Shown here piece after piece: positions 9,024 through 19,274 of a DNA stretch of 64,000 bases. The stretch spans positions 68,138 through 132,137 of the forward strand of contig DEWY01000009.1 of NCBI GenBank assembly GCA_002363865.1, written 5' to 3'. The notes beneath the pieces are model-generated. The model made no database searches and was not told where the DNA came from. It worked only from the letters and a program-made list of their open reading frames with translations. Source of the stretch: Caulobacteraceae bacterium UBA3198. GTDB lineage: Bacteria > Pseudomonadota > Alphaproteobacteria > Caulobacterales > Caulobacteraceae. The translations under genes and the position numbers were made by a program. How positions within the stretch are numbered: the stretch's first letter is position 1; every line of letters starts with the position of its first letter.

Positions 9024-9923
9024 ATGATTCCCTATGTCCGTGAGATCCAGTTCGAGTACGGGGTCTGCGATCAGGTCTCGCCGCTGATCCGCCGGGTGGT
9101 GGCCCGCAATCCAGGCCCCTTCACCTTCATGGGGACCGGCACCTACATCGTCGGCCGCGGCGAGGTGGCGGTGATCGATCCAGGGCCGGACCTGCCCGAG
9201 CATCTGGAGGCGATCCTGGCGGCCCTGGAGCCCGGCGAGCGCGTCACCCACATCCTGGTCACCCATCACCACAGCGACCACTCGCCCCTGGCCCGGCCGC
9301 TGAAGGCGAAGACCGGAGCGGCGATCTATGGGTGCGCGGTCGGGGCGGCGGCCGAGGAGTCCACCATCCGCACCGAGGCCGGGGCTGATTTCGACTTCGC
9401 CCCGGACGTCAGCCTGTGCGGCGGCGGACAGGTGCTGGAAGGGCCGGGCTGGACCCTGGAGGCGGTGGCCACGCCGGGCCACACCTCAAACCACATCTGC
9501 TTCGCCCTGAAGGAGGAGAACGCCCTGTTCTCCGGCGACCACATCATGGGCTGGTCGACGACCGTCATCACCCCGCCCGACGGGGACATGACCGACTATA
9601 TGGAGAGCCTGGAACGGGTGAAGGCCCGGGACTTCGACGTGCTCTGGCCGACCCACGGGCCGCCGATCCGGGAGGTTACGCCCTTTATCGAGGCCTACGC
9701 CACCCACCGCCGCGCCCGGGAGGCCCAGGTGCTGGCCGCCGTGGGCGAGGGCTATGAGCGGATCGTCGACATGGTGCCCAAGCTCTATGCCGACGTGGAT
9801 CCACGCCTGCATCCGGCGGCGGCGAGATCGGTTCTGGGTCACATGATCGACCTGGTCCGCCGGGGCAAGGTGGCCACCGACGGACCGGCGTCGATCGACA
9901 GTCGCTATCGTCTGGCGACCTAG
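9024..9923 (+). CDS. Metallo-beta-lactamase-fold hydrolase (LACTB2-like)
   Basis: 299-residue cytoplasmic metallohydrolase. Zinc ligands are visible: the HxHxDH motif in THHHSDHS (His81, His83, Asp85, His86), the later His in ATPGHTSNH, Asp in FSGDHIMGW and His in WPTHGPP. The C-terminal winged-helix-like part (RRAREAQVLAAVGEGYERIVDMV) is the one found in LACTB2-type proteins and many alphaproteobacterial MBL proteins. The substrate is unknown; RNA or thioester hydrolysis are both known in relatives. It converges with the acyl-CoA synthetase, with three bases between stop codons. Confidence 0.88.
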   Translation: MIPYVREIQFEYGVCDQVSPLIRRVVARNPGPFTFMGTGTYIVGRGEVAVIDPGPDLPEHLEAILAALEPGERVTHILVTHHHSDHSPLARPLKAKTGAAIYGCAVGAAAEESTIRTEAGADFDFAPDVSLCGGGQVLEGPGWTLEAVATPGHTSNHICFALKEENALFSGDHIMGWSTTVITPPDGDMTDYMESLERVKARDFDVLWPTHGPPIREVTPFIEAYATHRRAREAQVLAAVGEGYERIVDMVPKLYADVDPRLHPAAARSVLGHMIDLVRRGKVATDGPASIDSRYRLAT

Positions 9924-9926
9924 GGT

Positions 9927-12236
<2,310 letters not shown>

Positions 12237-12351
12237 CAATTCGCTCCCTAGGTTATCGGCGTTCTTGCGGGCTAAGCTAGTTTTGCGACGCTCGTTACGC
12301 AACGAGAGTCGCCCGCCAGGGGCGCGAAGGGACGATCCTTGCGCGAAAGGG

Positions 12352-12379
12352 GTGACAGCCCCGCCGTCCTGGGTTAAAT
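12352..12379 (+). promoter_or_regulatory. Possible promoter for the aroG leader transcript
   Basis: GTGACA (12352-12357), a 16-base spacer and TTAAAT (12374-12379) resemble a housekeeping promoter. If used, transcription would start about four bases before the leader-peptide ATG at 12390. The leader peptide would then be translated from a leaderless message, which fits its lack of a ribosome binding site. Confidence 0.35.
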
Positions 12380-12389
12380 CTGCTCCATC

Positions 12390-12473
12390 ATGTCTCCGAA
12401 CACCGCCACCTATCTCTTTTGGTATTTTGGCTATCCGACGCCCCTGGCGACGGACGGAGTTCTGTTGACGTGA
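12390..12473 (+). CDS. Aromatic-rich leader peptide of the DAHP synthase attenuator
   Basis: 27-residue open frame, ATG to TGA, whose residues 8-15 read YLFWYFGY: three Tyr, two Phe and one Trp in eight positions (codons 12411-12434). This density is the signature of a ribosome-stalling sensor for charged aromatic tRNAs, as in trp and phe leader peptides. It ends 101 bases before aroG and is followed by an intrinsic terminator. No Shine-Dalgarno is seen; the start may be leaderless. The peptide itself probably has no function after synthesis. Confidence 0.75.
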   Translation: MSPNTATYLFWYFGYPTPLATDGVLLT

Positions 12474-12524
12474 CCCAGACGTAAGACGAACCCCACCGCC
12501 GCCGCCGATCCGGCGGCTTTTTTT
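12435..12524 (+). promoter_or_regulatory. Attenuator: alternative hairpins and terminator upstream of aroG
   Basis: Four segments can pair in two exclusive ways. Segment 1 (12435-12442, CCGACGCC) pairs with segment 2 (12446-12453, GGCGACGG) directly behind the aromatic codons. Segment 3 (12501-12507, GCCGCCG) pairs with segment 4 (12511-12517, CGGCGGC), followed by seven T residues (12518-12524), giving an intrinsic terminator. Alternatively segment 2 (12446-12457) can pair with the C-rich run at 12496-12506 with one mismatch and one bulge, forming an antiterminator. A ribosome stalled on the aromatic codons would cover segment 1 and favour read-through into aroG. Confidence 0.72.
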
Positions 12525-12574
12525 ATGGCCCGTCGGACCGCTTCGCCAAAGCGCCCATCCCAGAGAGCCATTCC

Positions 12575-13666
12575 ATGACCGCCACCGACCCCATCACCAC
12601 CGACGACCTGCGCATCGGCTCGATCAAGCCCCTGACGCCCCCGGCCGAGATCATGGCCGCCCAGCCCCGCACCGCCCGGGCCACCGCCGCAGTCACCGGC
12701 GCGCGCAAGGCCGCCCAGGACATCATCCATGGCCGCGACGACCGCCTGCTGGTGGTCATCGGCCCCTGCTCCATCCACGACCCTGATGCGGCCATGGAAT
12801 ACGCCCACCGGCTGGCGGCCGAGCGGACACGGTTCGCCGGCGAACTGGAAATCCTGATGCGGGTCTATTTCGAAAAGCCGCGCACCACGGTGGGATGGAA
12901 GGGACTGATCAACGATCCGGGCCTCGACGGCGGGTTCCAGATCGACCAGGGCCTGCGCATCGCCCGGGGCCTGCTGGCCGACATCAACGACATGGGCCTG
13001 CCGGCGGCGTGTGAGTTCCTGGATGTGACCACCCCGCAGTACATCGCCGACCTGGTGGCCTGGGGGGCTATCGGAGCGCGCACCACCGAAAGCCAAATCC
13101 ACCGGGAGCTGGCCTCGGGCCTCTCATGCCCCGTGGGTTTCAAGAACGGCACCGACGGCAATGTGCAGATCGCCGTGGACGCGGTGCGCGCGGCCAGCCA
13201 GCCGCACCATTTCCTGGCCGTGACCAAGGAGGGTCGCTCGGCCATCGCCGCCACCACCGGCAATGGCGACTGCCACGTGGTCCTGCGCGGCGGATCAGCG
13301 CCCAATCATGACGCTGAAAGCGTGGCCGCCGCCTGCGCCCTGATCGAGAAGGCGGGTCTTGCGCCCCGGCTGATGGTCGACGCCAGCCATGCCAACAGCC
13401 TGAAGAAGCCGGAGAACCAGCCCGGCGTCGTTGCCGAACTCGCCGCCCGCCTGGGCGCCGGCGACCAGAAGGTCACGGGGGTCATGGTCGAAAGCCACCT
13501 GGTGGCCGGCCGTCAGGACCTGGTCCCGGGCGAGCCCCTGACCTATGGCCAGTCGATCACCGACGGCTGCATCGGCTGGGACGACTCGGTCGCCGTGTTG
13601 GAAAACCTGGCCGGCGCCGTCCAGGCCCGTCGCCAGGTCCTGGCCCGCGAGCCCGCCCAGGCCTGA
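12575..13666 (+). CDS. aroG: 3-deoxy-7-phosphoheptulonate synthase (DAHP synthase, class I)
   Basis: 363-residue cytoplasmic enzyme that condenses phosphoenolpyruvate with erythrose 4-phosphate, the first step of the shikimate pathway. Class I AroF/G/H features are visible: VVIGPCSIHDP, MRVYFEKPRTTVGWKGLINDP, ACEFLDVTTPQYIADLVAWGAIGARTTESQ, the GFKNGTDGN loop and the metal-binding HANSLKKP and ITDGCIGWDD segments. The length is close to the E. coli isozymes. Which aromatic amino acid inhibits it cannot be told by eye. The gene is preceded by a leader-peptide attenuator (12390-12524). Chorismate synthase lies 3 kb downstream on the same strand but in a separate transcription unit. Confidence 0.95.
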   Translation: MTATDPITTDDLRIGSIKPLTPPAEIMAAQPRTARATAAVTGARKAAQDIIHGRDDRLLVVIGPCSIHDPDAAMEYAHRLAAERTRFAGELEILMRVYFEKPRTTVGWKGLINDPGLDGGFQIDQGLRIARGLLADINDMGLPAACEFLDVTTPQYIADLVAWGAIGARTTESQIHRELASGLSCPVGFKNGTDGNVQIAVDAVRAASQPHHFLAVTKEGRSAIAATTGNGDCHVVLRGGSAPNHDAESVAAACALIEKAGLAPRLMVDASHANSLKKPENQPGVVAELAARLGAGDQKVTGVMVESHLVAGRQDLVPGEPLTYGQSITDGCIGWDDSVAVLENLAGAVQARRQVLAREPAQA

Positions 13667-13670
13667 GGTC

Positions 13671-15164
13671 TCAGGCCGGGGTCTGGAGATGGCTCCAGGC
13701 CTCGGCGGCCTCGTCGGCCGAGCCCGAGGCGTCGATCCGCGCCCACTGAACAGCGCCGACCTCCTGGTCGAGCTGTTTGCGCAGGGTCTCCACCGTGGCG
13801 TCGGACGCGTCCCCGTGCCGGGCGTCGATCCTTGCGGCCAGGATCTCCACCGGCGCCTCCAGCCACACCCCGTCGAAGGCGACGCCCTGACCGGTCGCCA
13901 GCGCCTCGGCCCTTCGGCGCAGGTCCGGTGAGATGAAGGTGGCGTCCAGCACCACGGCGCGGCCGGCCGCCAGGGCCTGGCCCGCCTCGCTGAACAGGGT
14001 GTCATAGACCTGCTCATAGAAGCCTGGCCCGTAAGCGCTGGCCGGCAGGCGACTGTCGGGGGCCACCCCCATCAGCCGTTTTCTGACCTCGTCGGTGCGC
14101 AGGACGATGGCGCCGGGCGCCGCCCCGATCCCGGGCGCCACCAGCCGGGCGAAGGTGGACTTGCCGGTTCCCGACATTCCCCCCACCGCCAGCAGCCTGG
14201 CCTTCGGCGGCGACAGATGAGCCAGGGCCGCGTCCAGATAGGCGCCGGCCGCCGCATCGTCACCGGTATGGGCCCAAACATGGGCGCGGACCGCAGCCCG
14301 GACCGCCATCATCAGCGGCAGGGTCGCCAGGCCATCCCACAGTTCGGGCCCGAAGTGGCGGGCGGCCTCGTCCAGATAGGCCGAGAGCACCCGCACCGCG
14401 GCGTCGCGCCGCCGACGGAAGTCCAGGTCCATCAGGAGGAAGGCGATGTCGTATTGAACATCCACGTCCGACAGGGTGTCGTTGAACTCGATGCAGTCGA
14501 ACAGGATCGGCCGCCCATCCTCCAGCAGGATGTTCCCCAGGTGGAGATCCCCGTGGCAATGGCGGGCAAACCCCCCCAGGGCCCGGGCGTCGAGCAGCGC
14601 CTGATGCTGGAAGAAGGCTCGGTCGGTGGCGGCGATCACGGCCTCGACCCGCTCGGCCCCCAACCTGGGCGCCAGCTCGCGCAACAGCTGAGCGTTGGAG
14701 TCGATGGTGAACTTCAGCGCCCGCCCGCCGCCGCCTTCGGGGCGCAGGGGCGCCGCGGCATGGAAGCCGGCCACGGTGCGGCCCAGGCTGTCGGCCAGGG
14801 AGCCGTCGACGGCCCAGGGCTGGGCCGAGAGCACGGCGGTCTCGTCAAAGCGGCGCATCTCCAGCGCGAACTCCACCGGCTCGCCTTCGCCGTCGAACTC
14901 CAGGCCGCCATCGGCCATCCGGGTGATGGCGCGCACGGTGCGATAGATGTCGGGCGCCGCGGCCCGGTTGAATCGCAGCTCCCGGTCCAGCGCCCAGCGC
15001 CGCAGCTCCAGGGTGGAATAGTCGAGATAGCCCAGGTCCAGCCGCCGCTTGACCTTGAAGGCCCGCTCCGGCGTCAGGAACACCCGCGCACAGGCGGTGT
15101 CGATGCGCCGCTCGGCCTGAGCTTCGAGCCAGGCGGCGACCTCGGCCTCTTCCGCGTCGGTCAA
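13671..15164 (-). CDS. Aminoglycoside-phosphotransferase-like domain fused to a P-loop kinase domain
   Basis: 497 residues in one frame. The N-terminal part (about 1-310) is kinase-like: FKVKRRLDLGYLDYSTLE, then HCHGDLHLGNILLEDG with the catalytic HGDLHxxN and the metal-binding FDCIEF. The C-terminal part (about 320-490) is a P-loop kinase of the gluconokinase/AAA_33 kind with Walker A GGMSGTGKST and VLDATFISPDLRRRAEA. Such fusions are common in proteobacteria, but the substrate is not known and antibiotic resistance should not be assumed. I chose the TTG at 15164 because AAGGCGG lies seven bases upstream and the product begins MTDAEEAEVAAWLEAQAERR. It sits 31 bases after the pdxH stop and is probably co-transcribed. 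Confidence 0.85.
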   Translation of the reverse strand: MTDAEEAEVAAWLEAQAERRIDTACARVFLTPERAFKVKRRLDLGYLDYSTLELRRWALDRELRFNRAAAPDIYRTVRAITRMADGGLEFDGEGEPVEFALEMRRFDETAVLSAQPWAVDGSLADSLGRTVAGFHAAAPLRPEGGGGRALKFTIDSNAQLLRELAPRLGAERVEAVIAATDRAFFQHQALLDARALGGFARHCHGDLHLGNILLEDGRPILFDCIEFNDTLSDVDVQYDIAFLLMDLDFRRRRDAAVRVLSAYLDEAARHFGPELWDGLATLPLMMAVRAAVRAHVWAHTGDDAAAGAYLDAALAHLSPPKARLLAVGGMSGTGKSTFARLVAPGIGAAPGAIVLRTDEVRKRLMGVAPDSRLPASAYGPGFYEQVYDTLFSEAGQALAAGRAVVLDATFISPDLRRRAEALATGQGVAFDGVWLEAPVEILAARIDARHGDASDATVETLRKQLDQEVGAVQWARIDASGSADEAAEAWSHLQTPA

Positions 15165-15195
15165 GGGACGGCCGCCTTGAAACGAAAAGCGCTCA

Positions 15196-15885
15196 TCAGG
15201 GATAGAGCCGCTCAGTGGTCCAGCCCTGGCCGCTGCGCCGGAACACCAGGCGCTCGTGCAGGCGGAAGGGGCGGTCACGCCAGAACTCCAGGACGCTCGG
15301 CGCCAGGCGGAAGCCGGACCAGTGTGGCGGCCGCTCCACTTTTCCGAGGCCAAAGCGCAGGCCAGCCTCGGCGATCCGCTTTTCCAGGGCCAGGCGGTCG
15401 GGCAGGACCCGGGACTGCTCCGAGGCCCAGGCGCCCAGCTGCGAGGCACGCGCGCGGGTGGCGAAGTAGGCGTCGGCCTCCTCATCGCTCACCGGGCTGA
15501 TCTGGCCGCGGACGCGAACCTGCCGGCGCAGGGATTTCCAGTGAAACAGCAGGGCGGCGTGGGGGTTGGCGGCCAGCTGGCGGCCCTTGGCGCTCTCCAG
15601 GTTCGTGTAGAAGACGAAGCCGGCCGGATCGACATCCTTCAACAGCACCATGCGCACGTCCGGGACGCCATCGGCGTCGGCGGAGGCGAGCGCCATGGCG
15701 TTGGGGTCGTTCGGCTCCTTGCCGCCCGCCTCCTGCAGCCAGTGGCCGAACAGGGCGAAGGGGTCGGTCTCGCTCAGAAGCGGCGGCGGCTCGGCCTGGG
15801 TGACCTGGGACACATAGTCGTCCTCGGTGGGCGAAGCCGGGATCAGAGAGTCCGATGGCGGGGGTTCCGGGGGGCGCTTTGACAT
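15196..15885 (-). CDS. pdxH: Pyridoxamine 5'-phosphate oxidase
   Basis: 229-residue FMN enzyme that oxidises pyridoxine or pyridoxamine 5'-phosphate to pyridoxal 5'-phosphate, the last step of vitamin B6 synthesis and salvage. Seen are PNAMALASADADGVPDVRMVLLK, FVFYTNLESAKGRQL, the FMN-contacting FHWKSLRRQVRVRG, and the PxxWxGFR-type segment PPHWSGFRLAPSVLEFW with the C-terminal FRLHERLVFRR. The N-terminus has a Pro-rich extension of about 35 residues before the conserved core, which is not unusual. Confidence 0.95.
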   Translation of the reverse strand: MSKRPPEPPPSDSLIPASPTEDDYVSQVTQAEPPPLLSETDPFALFGHWLQEAGGKEPNDPNAMALASADADGVPDVRMVLLKDVDPAGFVFYTNLESAKGRQLAANPHAALLFHWKSLRRQVRVRGQISPVSDEEADAYFATRARASQLGAWASEQSRVLPDRLALEKRIAEAGLRFGLGKVERPPHWSGFRLAPSVLEFWRDRPFRLHERLVFRRSGQGWTTERLYP

Positions 15886-15969
15886 GACCTGCGCCCTATA
15901 GCGCGCGGGCGGCCAGTCGTCAGGGGTTTAACGCGCCGTTGACGGCCCAGGCGCTAGGACCTTCACCCT

Positions 15970-16680
15970 ATGAGCGGGACAGATCAGGCCCTGACGACGC
16001 GCCGGGCGCGGGAGCTGCTGGGCGTCGCCGCCAGCGCCTCCCCCGGAGAGCTGCGCCGCGCCTTCCGCAACAAGGCCAAGAGCGTCCATCCGGACCGGGA
16101 CGGCGGGGATGCGGAGTCATTCCGACGCCTGGTCGAAGCCTATGATCTGCTCCGCGGCGGCCAGCCCCACGGCGGCTTTCTCCACCAGCCTCCCAGCGTC
16201 CAGGCCAGCCGCCGGGCGCCGGAGGTTGGAGCCCTCAACCTGACCCCTCACCTGGCGCTGCAAGGCGGGCAGGCCGAGCACCAGTTGGCCGACGGCCGAC
16301 GGCTGAGGATCACCGTGCCGGCCGGCCTGCGCAGCGGCGACCGGCTCCGCGCCGGCGGCGAGGTGCTGACCATCGCCGTCCGGGGGGACGGCCAGGTGAT
16401 CGTTCGGGGCAACGACATTTGGATCACAGCGCTCCTGGATCGCGCCTTGCTGGACCAGGGCGGGCGAGCTTGCCTGGACACCCCCCTCGGCGCCAGGGAG
16501 GTCTGGATCACGCGAAAGGCCTCCGCCCGGGGCCTGATCCGGCTAGCTGGCGATGGCCTGCCGGCCCGAGGGCCTCATCGCCAGGGCGACATGTTCATCC
16601 GCCTGCAGCCGGCCAGCGAGACCGCATCCAGCGCAGCCCGCACCCTGCTTCGCCGCTTCGCCGCGGCCTGGGCGGCCTGA
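15970..16680 (+). CDS. J-domain co-chaperone-like protein
   Basis: 236 residues. The N-terminal J domain (about 9-60) has the HPD tripeptide in SVHPDRDGG that stimulates DnaK. The rest, after a short linker with no Gly/Phe-rich stretch and no zinc-finger cysteines, looks like a single substrate-binding beta domain (HLALQGGQAEHQLADGRRLRITVPAGLRSGDRLRAGG), as in CbpA-like proteins but shorter. It has one domain instead of the usual two and no dimerisation tail recognisable by eye. It precedes aroC by 124 bases on the same strand. Confidence 0.85.
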   Translation: MSGTDQALTTRRARELLGVAASASPGELRRAFRNKAKSVHPDRDGGDAESFRRLVEAYDLLRGGQPHGGFLHQPPSVQASRRAPEVGALNLTPHLALQGGQAEHQLADGRRLRITVPAGLRSGDRLRAGGEVLTIAVRGDGQVIVRGNDIWITALLDRALLDQGGRACLDTPLGAREVWITRKASARGLIRLAGDGLPARGPHRQGDMFIRLQPASETASSAARTLLRRFAAAWAA

Positions 16681-16804
16681 CCCCGGGCGCCGTCACGACC
16701 AGGCGTTCTGGCGGCGAGACCATGCCGCCGACAGGGCGTCGAACGCCTCCGATCTCCCCATCCTGGACGTGGCGCCTGCGCGGAAATGCGCTAAGAGCGC
16801 GGCT

Positions 16805-17923
16805 ATGTCGCACAACACATTTGGCCACCTGTTCCGCGTCACCACCTGGGGTGAAAGTCACGGCCCGGCGCTCGGCTGCGTCATTGACGGCTGCCCTCCC
16901 GGCCTGTCGTTGAGGCCCGAGGATGTGCAGGTGTGGCTCGACCAGCGCAGGCCAGGTCAGGGCAAGTTCGTCACCCAGCGCCAGGAGCCGGACGCGGTCC
17001 GCATCCTGTCGGGCGTCTTCGAGGACGAGCGAACGGGCGGTCCGGTCACCACCGGAACGCCAATCTCGATGATGATCGAGAACACCGACCAGCGCAGCCG
17101 CGACTATTCGGAAATCGCCCAGGCCTTCCGCCCAGGCCATGCCGACTACGCCTATTTCGCCAAGTACGGCGTGCGGGACTATCGCGGCGGCGGCCGGGCT
17201 TCGGCCCGGGAGACCGCCGCACGGGTGGCCGCCGGCGCCGTGGCGCGGAAGATCCTGGCCGGGATCACCGTCCGCGCCGCCGTCGTCCAGATCGGCCCCC
17301 ATGCGATCGACCGCAGCCGCTTCGACTGGGACGAGACCCGCAACAATCCCTTCTGGTGCCCCGACTCTGAAACCGTCGCCGTCTGGGAGTCGCACCTGGA
17401 GACAATCCGCAAGAGCGGCTCGTCCACCGGCGCCGTGGTCGAGGTCGAGGCCACGGGCGTCCCGGCCGGCTGGGGCGCGCCCATCTATGGTAAGCTCGAC
17501 GCCGAACTGGCCGGCGCCCTGATGTCGATCAACGCCGCCAAGGGCGTGGAGATCGGAGCCGGCTTCGCCTCGGCCGCCCTGACCGGCGAGGAAAACGCCG
17601 ACGAGATGCGAATGGGGAACGACGGTGAGCCGGTCTTCCTGTCCAACAAGGCCGGCGGGGTCCTGGGGGGGATCTCTACGGGCCAGGCGGTGAGCGCCCG
17701 GGTGGCGTTCAAGCCGACCTCCTCCATCCTGACGCCCCGCCGCAGCCTCGATGAGGCTGGCCAGGAGATCGAGTTGCGCACCAAGGGACGGCACGATCCC
17801 TGTGTCGGCATCCGCGCCGTCCCCGTCGTCGAAGCCATGGTCGCTTGCGTTCTCGCCGACGCCTTTTTGCGTCACAGGGCCCAAGTCGGTGAGGCGCGCT
17901 TCAGCCCTGGGCGGGGCGATTAG
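16805..17923 (+). CDS. aroC: Chorismate synthase
   Basis: 372-residue enzyme that converts EPSP to chorismate using reduced FMN, the last common step to aromatic amino acids. The start at 16805 gives MSHNTFGHLFRVTTWGESHGPALGCVIDGCPPG, the conserved beginning with the GESHG motif. Other signatures are RxGRASxRETAARVAAG near residue 130 and the C-terminal RTKGRHDPCVGIRAVPVVEAM. The full length matches the family. There is no strong ribosome binding site. Confidence 0.96.
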   Translation: MSHNTFGHLFRVTTWGESHGPALGCVIDGCPPGLSLRPEDVQVWLDQRRPGQGKFVTQRQEPDAVRILSGVFEDERTGGPVTTGTPISMMIENTDQRSRDYSEIAQAFRPGHADYAYFAKYGVRDYRGGGRASARETAARVAAGAVARKILAGITVRAAVVQIGPHAIDRSRFDWDETRNNPFWCPDSETVAVWESHLETIRKSGSSTGAVVEVEATGVPAGWGAPIYGKLDAELAGALMSINAAKGVEIGAGFASAALTGEENADEMRMGNDGEPVFLSNKAGGVLGGISTGQAVSARVAFKPTSSILTPRRSLDEAGQEIELRTKGRHDPCVGIRAVPVVEAMVACVLADAFLRHRAQVGEARFSPGRGD

Positions 17924-18064
17924 AGGGGCGAATCTGCGGATTGCCGCCGGGGTCAAAGAGCGACGGTTTTCCGATTGACCATGCCGATGACTTGCCTGAA
18001 ATGAGCCCCCTCGCGGCCCGGCGTTTGGTCGGCGCCGCGGGGTCTCACCGCGAAAGAGGGACAC

Positions 18065-18577
18065 TTGCGATACGAATTGCTCAGGATCCTGCTCGTGGAC
18101 GACAACCAGCACATGCGCGTGCTGTTGACCGAGATCCTGCGCGCCATCGGCGTCGTGCATATCCATGAAGGCGCTGACGGCGCCGAGGGCCTGCAGCAGC
18201 TGCGCAACCACGCCATCGACATCGTCATGACCGACCTGTCGATGCAGCCCCTCGACGGCATCGATTTCGTGCGTCTGCTGCGCAACTCCCCCGACAGCCC
18301 CAACCAGATGATCCCGGTGATCATGATCACCGGCCATTCCACCATGCGCCGGGTCGCCGAGGCGCGGGACGCCGGGGTCAACGAGTTCCTCGCCAAGCCA
18401 CTCACCGCCCGCGGCGTGCTGGAGCGGCTGAACCGGATCGTCGAGCATCCGCGGCCCTATATCCGGACTCAGGACTATTTCGGACCTGACCGACGTCGGC
18501 GGGCCGACCCGGGCTTCAACGGCCCCTGGCGGCGCCAGGGGGACGCAGCGGTCTCCCTCTCCCACCAGCTGGACTGA
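18065..18577 (+). CDS. Single-domain response regulator with GPDRRR tail
   Basis: 170 residues starting with TTG four bases after AGAGGG. It is one receiver domain: acidic pair in LLVDDNQHMR, the phospho-acceptor Asp in VMTDLSMQPLDGIDF, Thr in MITGHS and Lys in FLAKPLT. There is no DNA-binding or enzymatic output domain. The tail YIRTQDYFGPDRRRRADPG is a motif I associate with a family of stand-alone alphaproteobacterial regulators. The partner kinase is unknown, and none is adjacent. Confidence 0.88.
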   Translation: MRYELLRILLVDDNQHMRVLLTEILRAIGVVHIHEGADGAEGLQQLRNHAIDIVMTDLSMQPLDGIDFVRLLRNSPDSPNQMIPVIMITGHSTMRRVAEARDAGVNEFLAKPLTARGVLERLNRIVEHPRPYIRTQDYFGPDRRRRADPGFNGPWRRQGDAAVSLSHQLD

Positions 18578-18642
18578 AGCGACTCGCCACCTTTTGGTGA
18601 TGTTTTGCGCGTCTTCTGGGGACTGACCCCGGGGGATTCACC

Positions 18643-18870
18643 ATGACTGCGCCACAGCTTCTTCGCCTCAGCCTCATCGGCGTGCTGGCGCTCACCCAGG
18701 CCGGTTGTCTGGCGGCAGCCGTGGTCGGCACGACCGCTGGCGTGGCCATCGGCGTCACCGGCGCAGCGGTCGGCGCCACGGCGAAGGGCGTCGGCATGGC
18801 CGCCGGCGCCGTCATTCCCGGCGGCGACGATGATGATGACGATGACCGGCGGAACCGCCGCGACCGCTAG
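18643..18870 (+). CDS. Small glycine-zipper lipoprotein-like protein with a poly-Asp tail
   Basis: 75 residues with a GGGGG run before the ATG. The signal peptide ends LTQAGC, an imperfect lipobox (Gln at -3). The mature part is a Gly/Ala zipper-like hydrophobic segment (VVGTTAGVAIGVTGAAVGATAKGVGMAAGAV) followed by GG, seven Asp residues and a basic end (RRNRRDR). This suggests a small membrane-associated envelope protein. Its stop codon shares bases with the stop codon of the convergent queD (18867-18870). I recognise no named family. Confidence 0.75.
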   Translation: MTAPQLLRLSLIGVLALTQAGCLAAAVVGTTAGVAIGVTGAAVGATAKGVGMAAGAVIPGGDDDDDDDRRNRRDR

Positions 18871-19238
18871 ATGGTGAGCGCGCAGCTCTCCCCGATCGTG
18901 GGGCGCGACACCTTGATCCGCGAAAGGCCCGGAAACTGCCGCTTTAGCCGCTCGGCGAAATAGAGGCAGAGGTTTTCCAGGGTGGGGCTTTCCAGGCCGG
19001 GCTTCTCGTTGAGCAGGCCGTGATCGAGCTCCAACGCCACGGCGCGCAGGGCGCCGTCCAGCTCGGCCAGATCGGCGACCCAGCCCACGGGTGGCTGAGG
19101 CGCGCCGGCGACGGTGGCCTCCACCTGAAAGGAATGGCCGTGCAGCCGGGTGTAGGGGCTCTCCGCCGGTCCGTCAGGCAGATAGTGGGCCGCATCGAAG
19201 GTGGCGACCTTGGTGATCTCAAAACTATGCGATGTCAT
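18867..19238 (-). CDS. queD: QueD-like 6-carboxytetrahydropterin synthase homologue
   Basis: 123 residues of the 6-pyruvoyl-tetrahydropterin synthase fold, placed right after queE and queC, so it should act in queuosine (preQ0) synthesis from dihydroneopterin triphosphate. Zinc ligands are visible: His in DAAHYLP and two His in RLHGHSF. The acid residues in VADLAELDGAL and the LDHGLLNE His/Asp pair are present. In the E. coli enzyme the first motif reads KCGRLHGH, with a catalytic Cys. Here the same place reads PYTRLHGH, without Cys. A single Cys lies near the end (GESCAL). The activity is therefore likely but not assured. Confidence 0.85.
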   Translation of the reverse strand: MTSHSFEITKVATFDAAHYLPDGPAESPYTRLHGHSFQVEATVAGAPQPPVGWVADLAELDGALRAVALELDHGLLNEKPGLESPTLENLCLYFAERLKRQFPGLSRIKVSRPTIGESCALTI

Positions 19239-19274
19239 CGGCGCGCTCGGGCGGTCCGTCCAGCCGATCGGCCG

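Noticed and set aside
13671..15164. Antibiotic-resistance reading of the aminoglycoside-phosphotransferase-like domain
   Set aside because: The family of fusions with a P-loop kinase is a common chromosomal one of unknown substrate; the context is pdxH, not a mobile element.
16595..18565. Minus-strand open frame of 656 codons opposite aroC and the response regulator gene
   Set aside because: It covers two clear plus-strand genes and has no recognisable domain; it is an antisense shadow.
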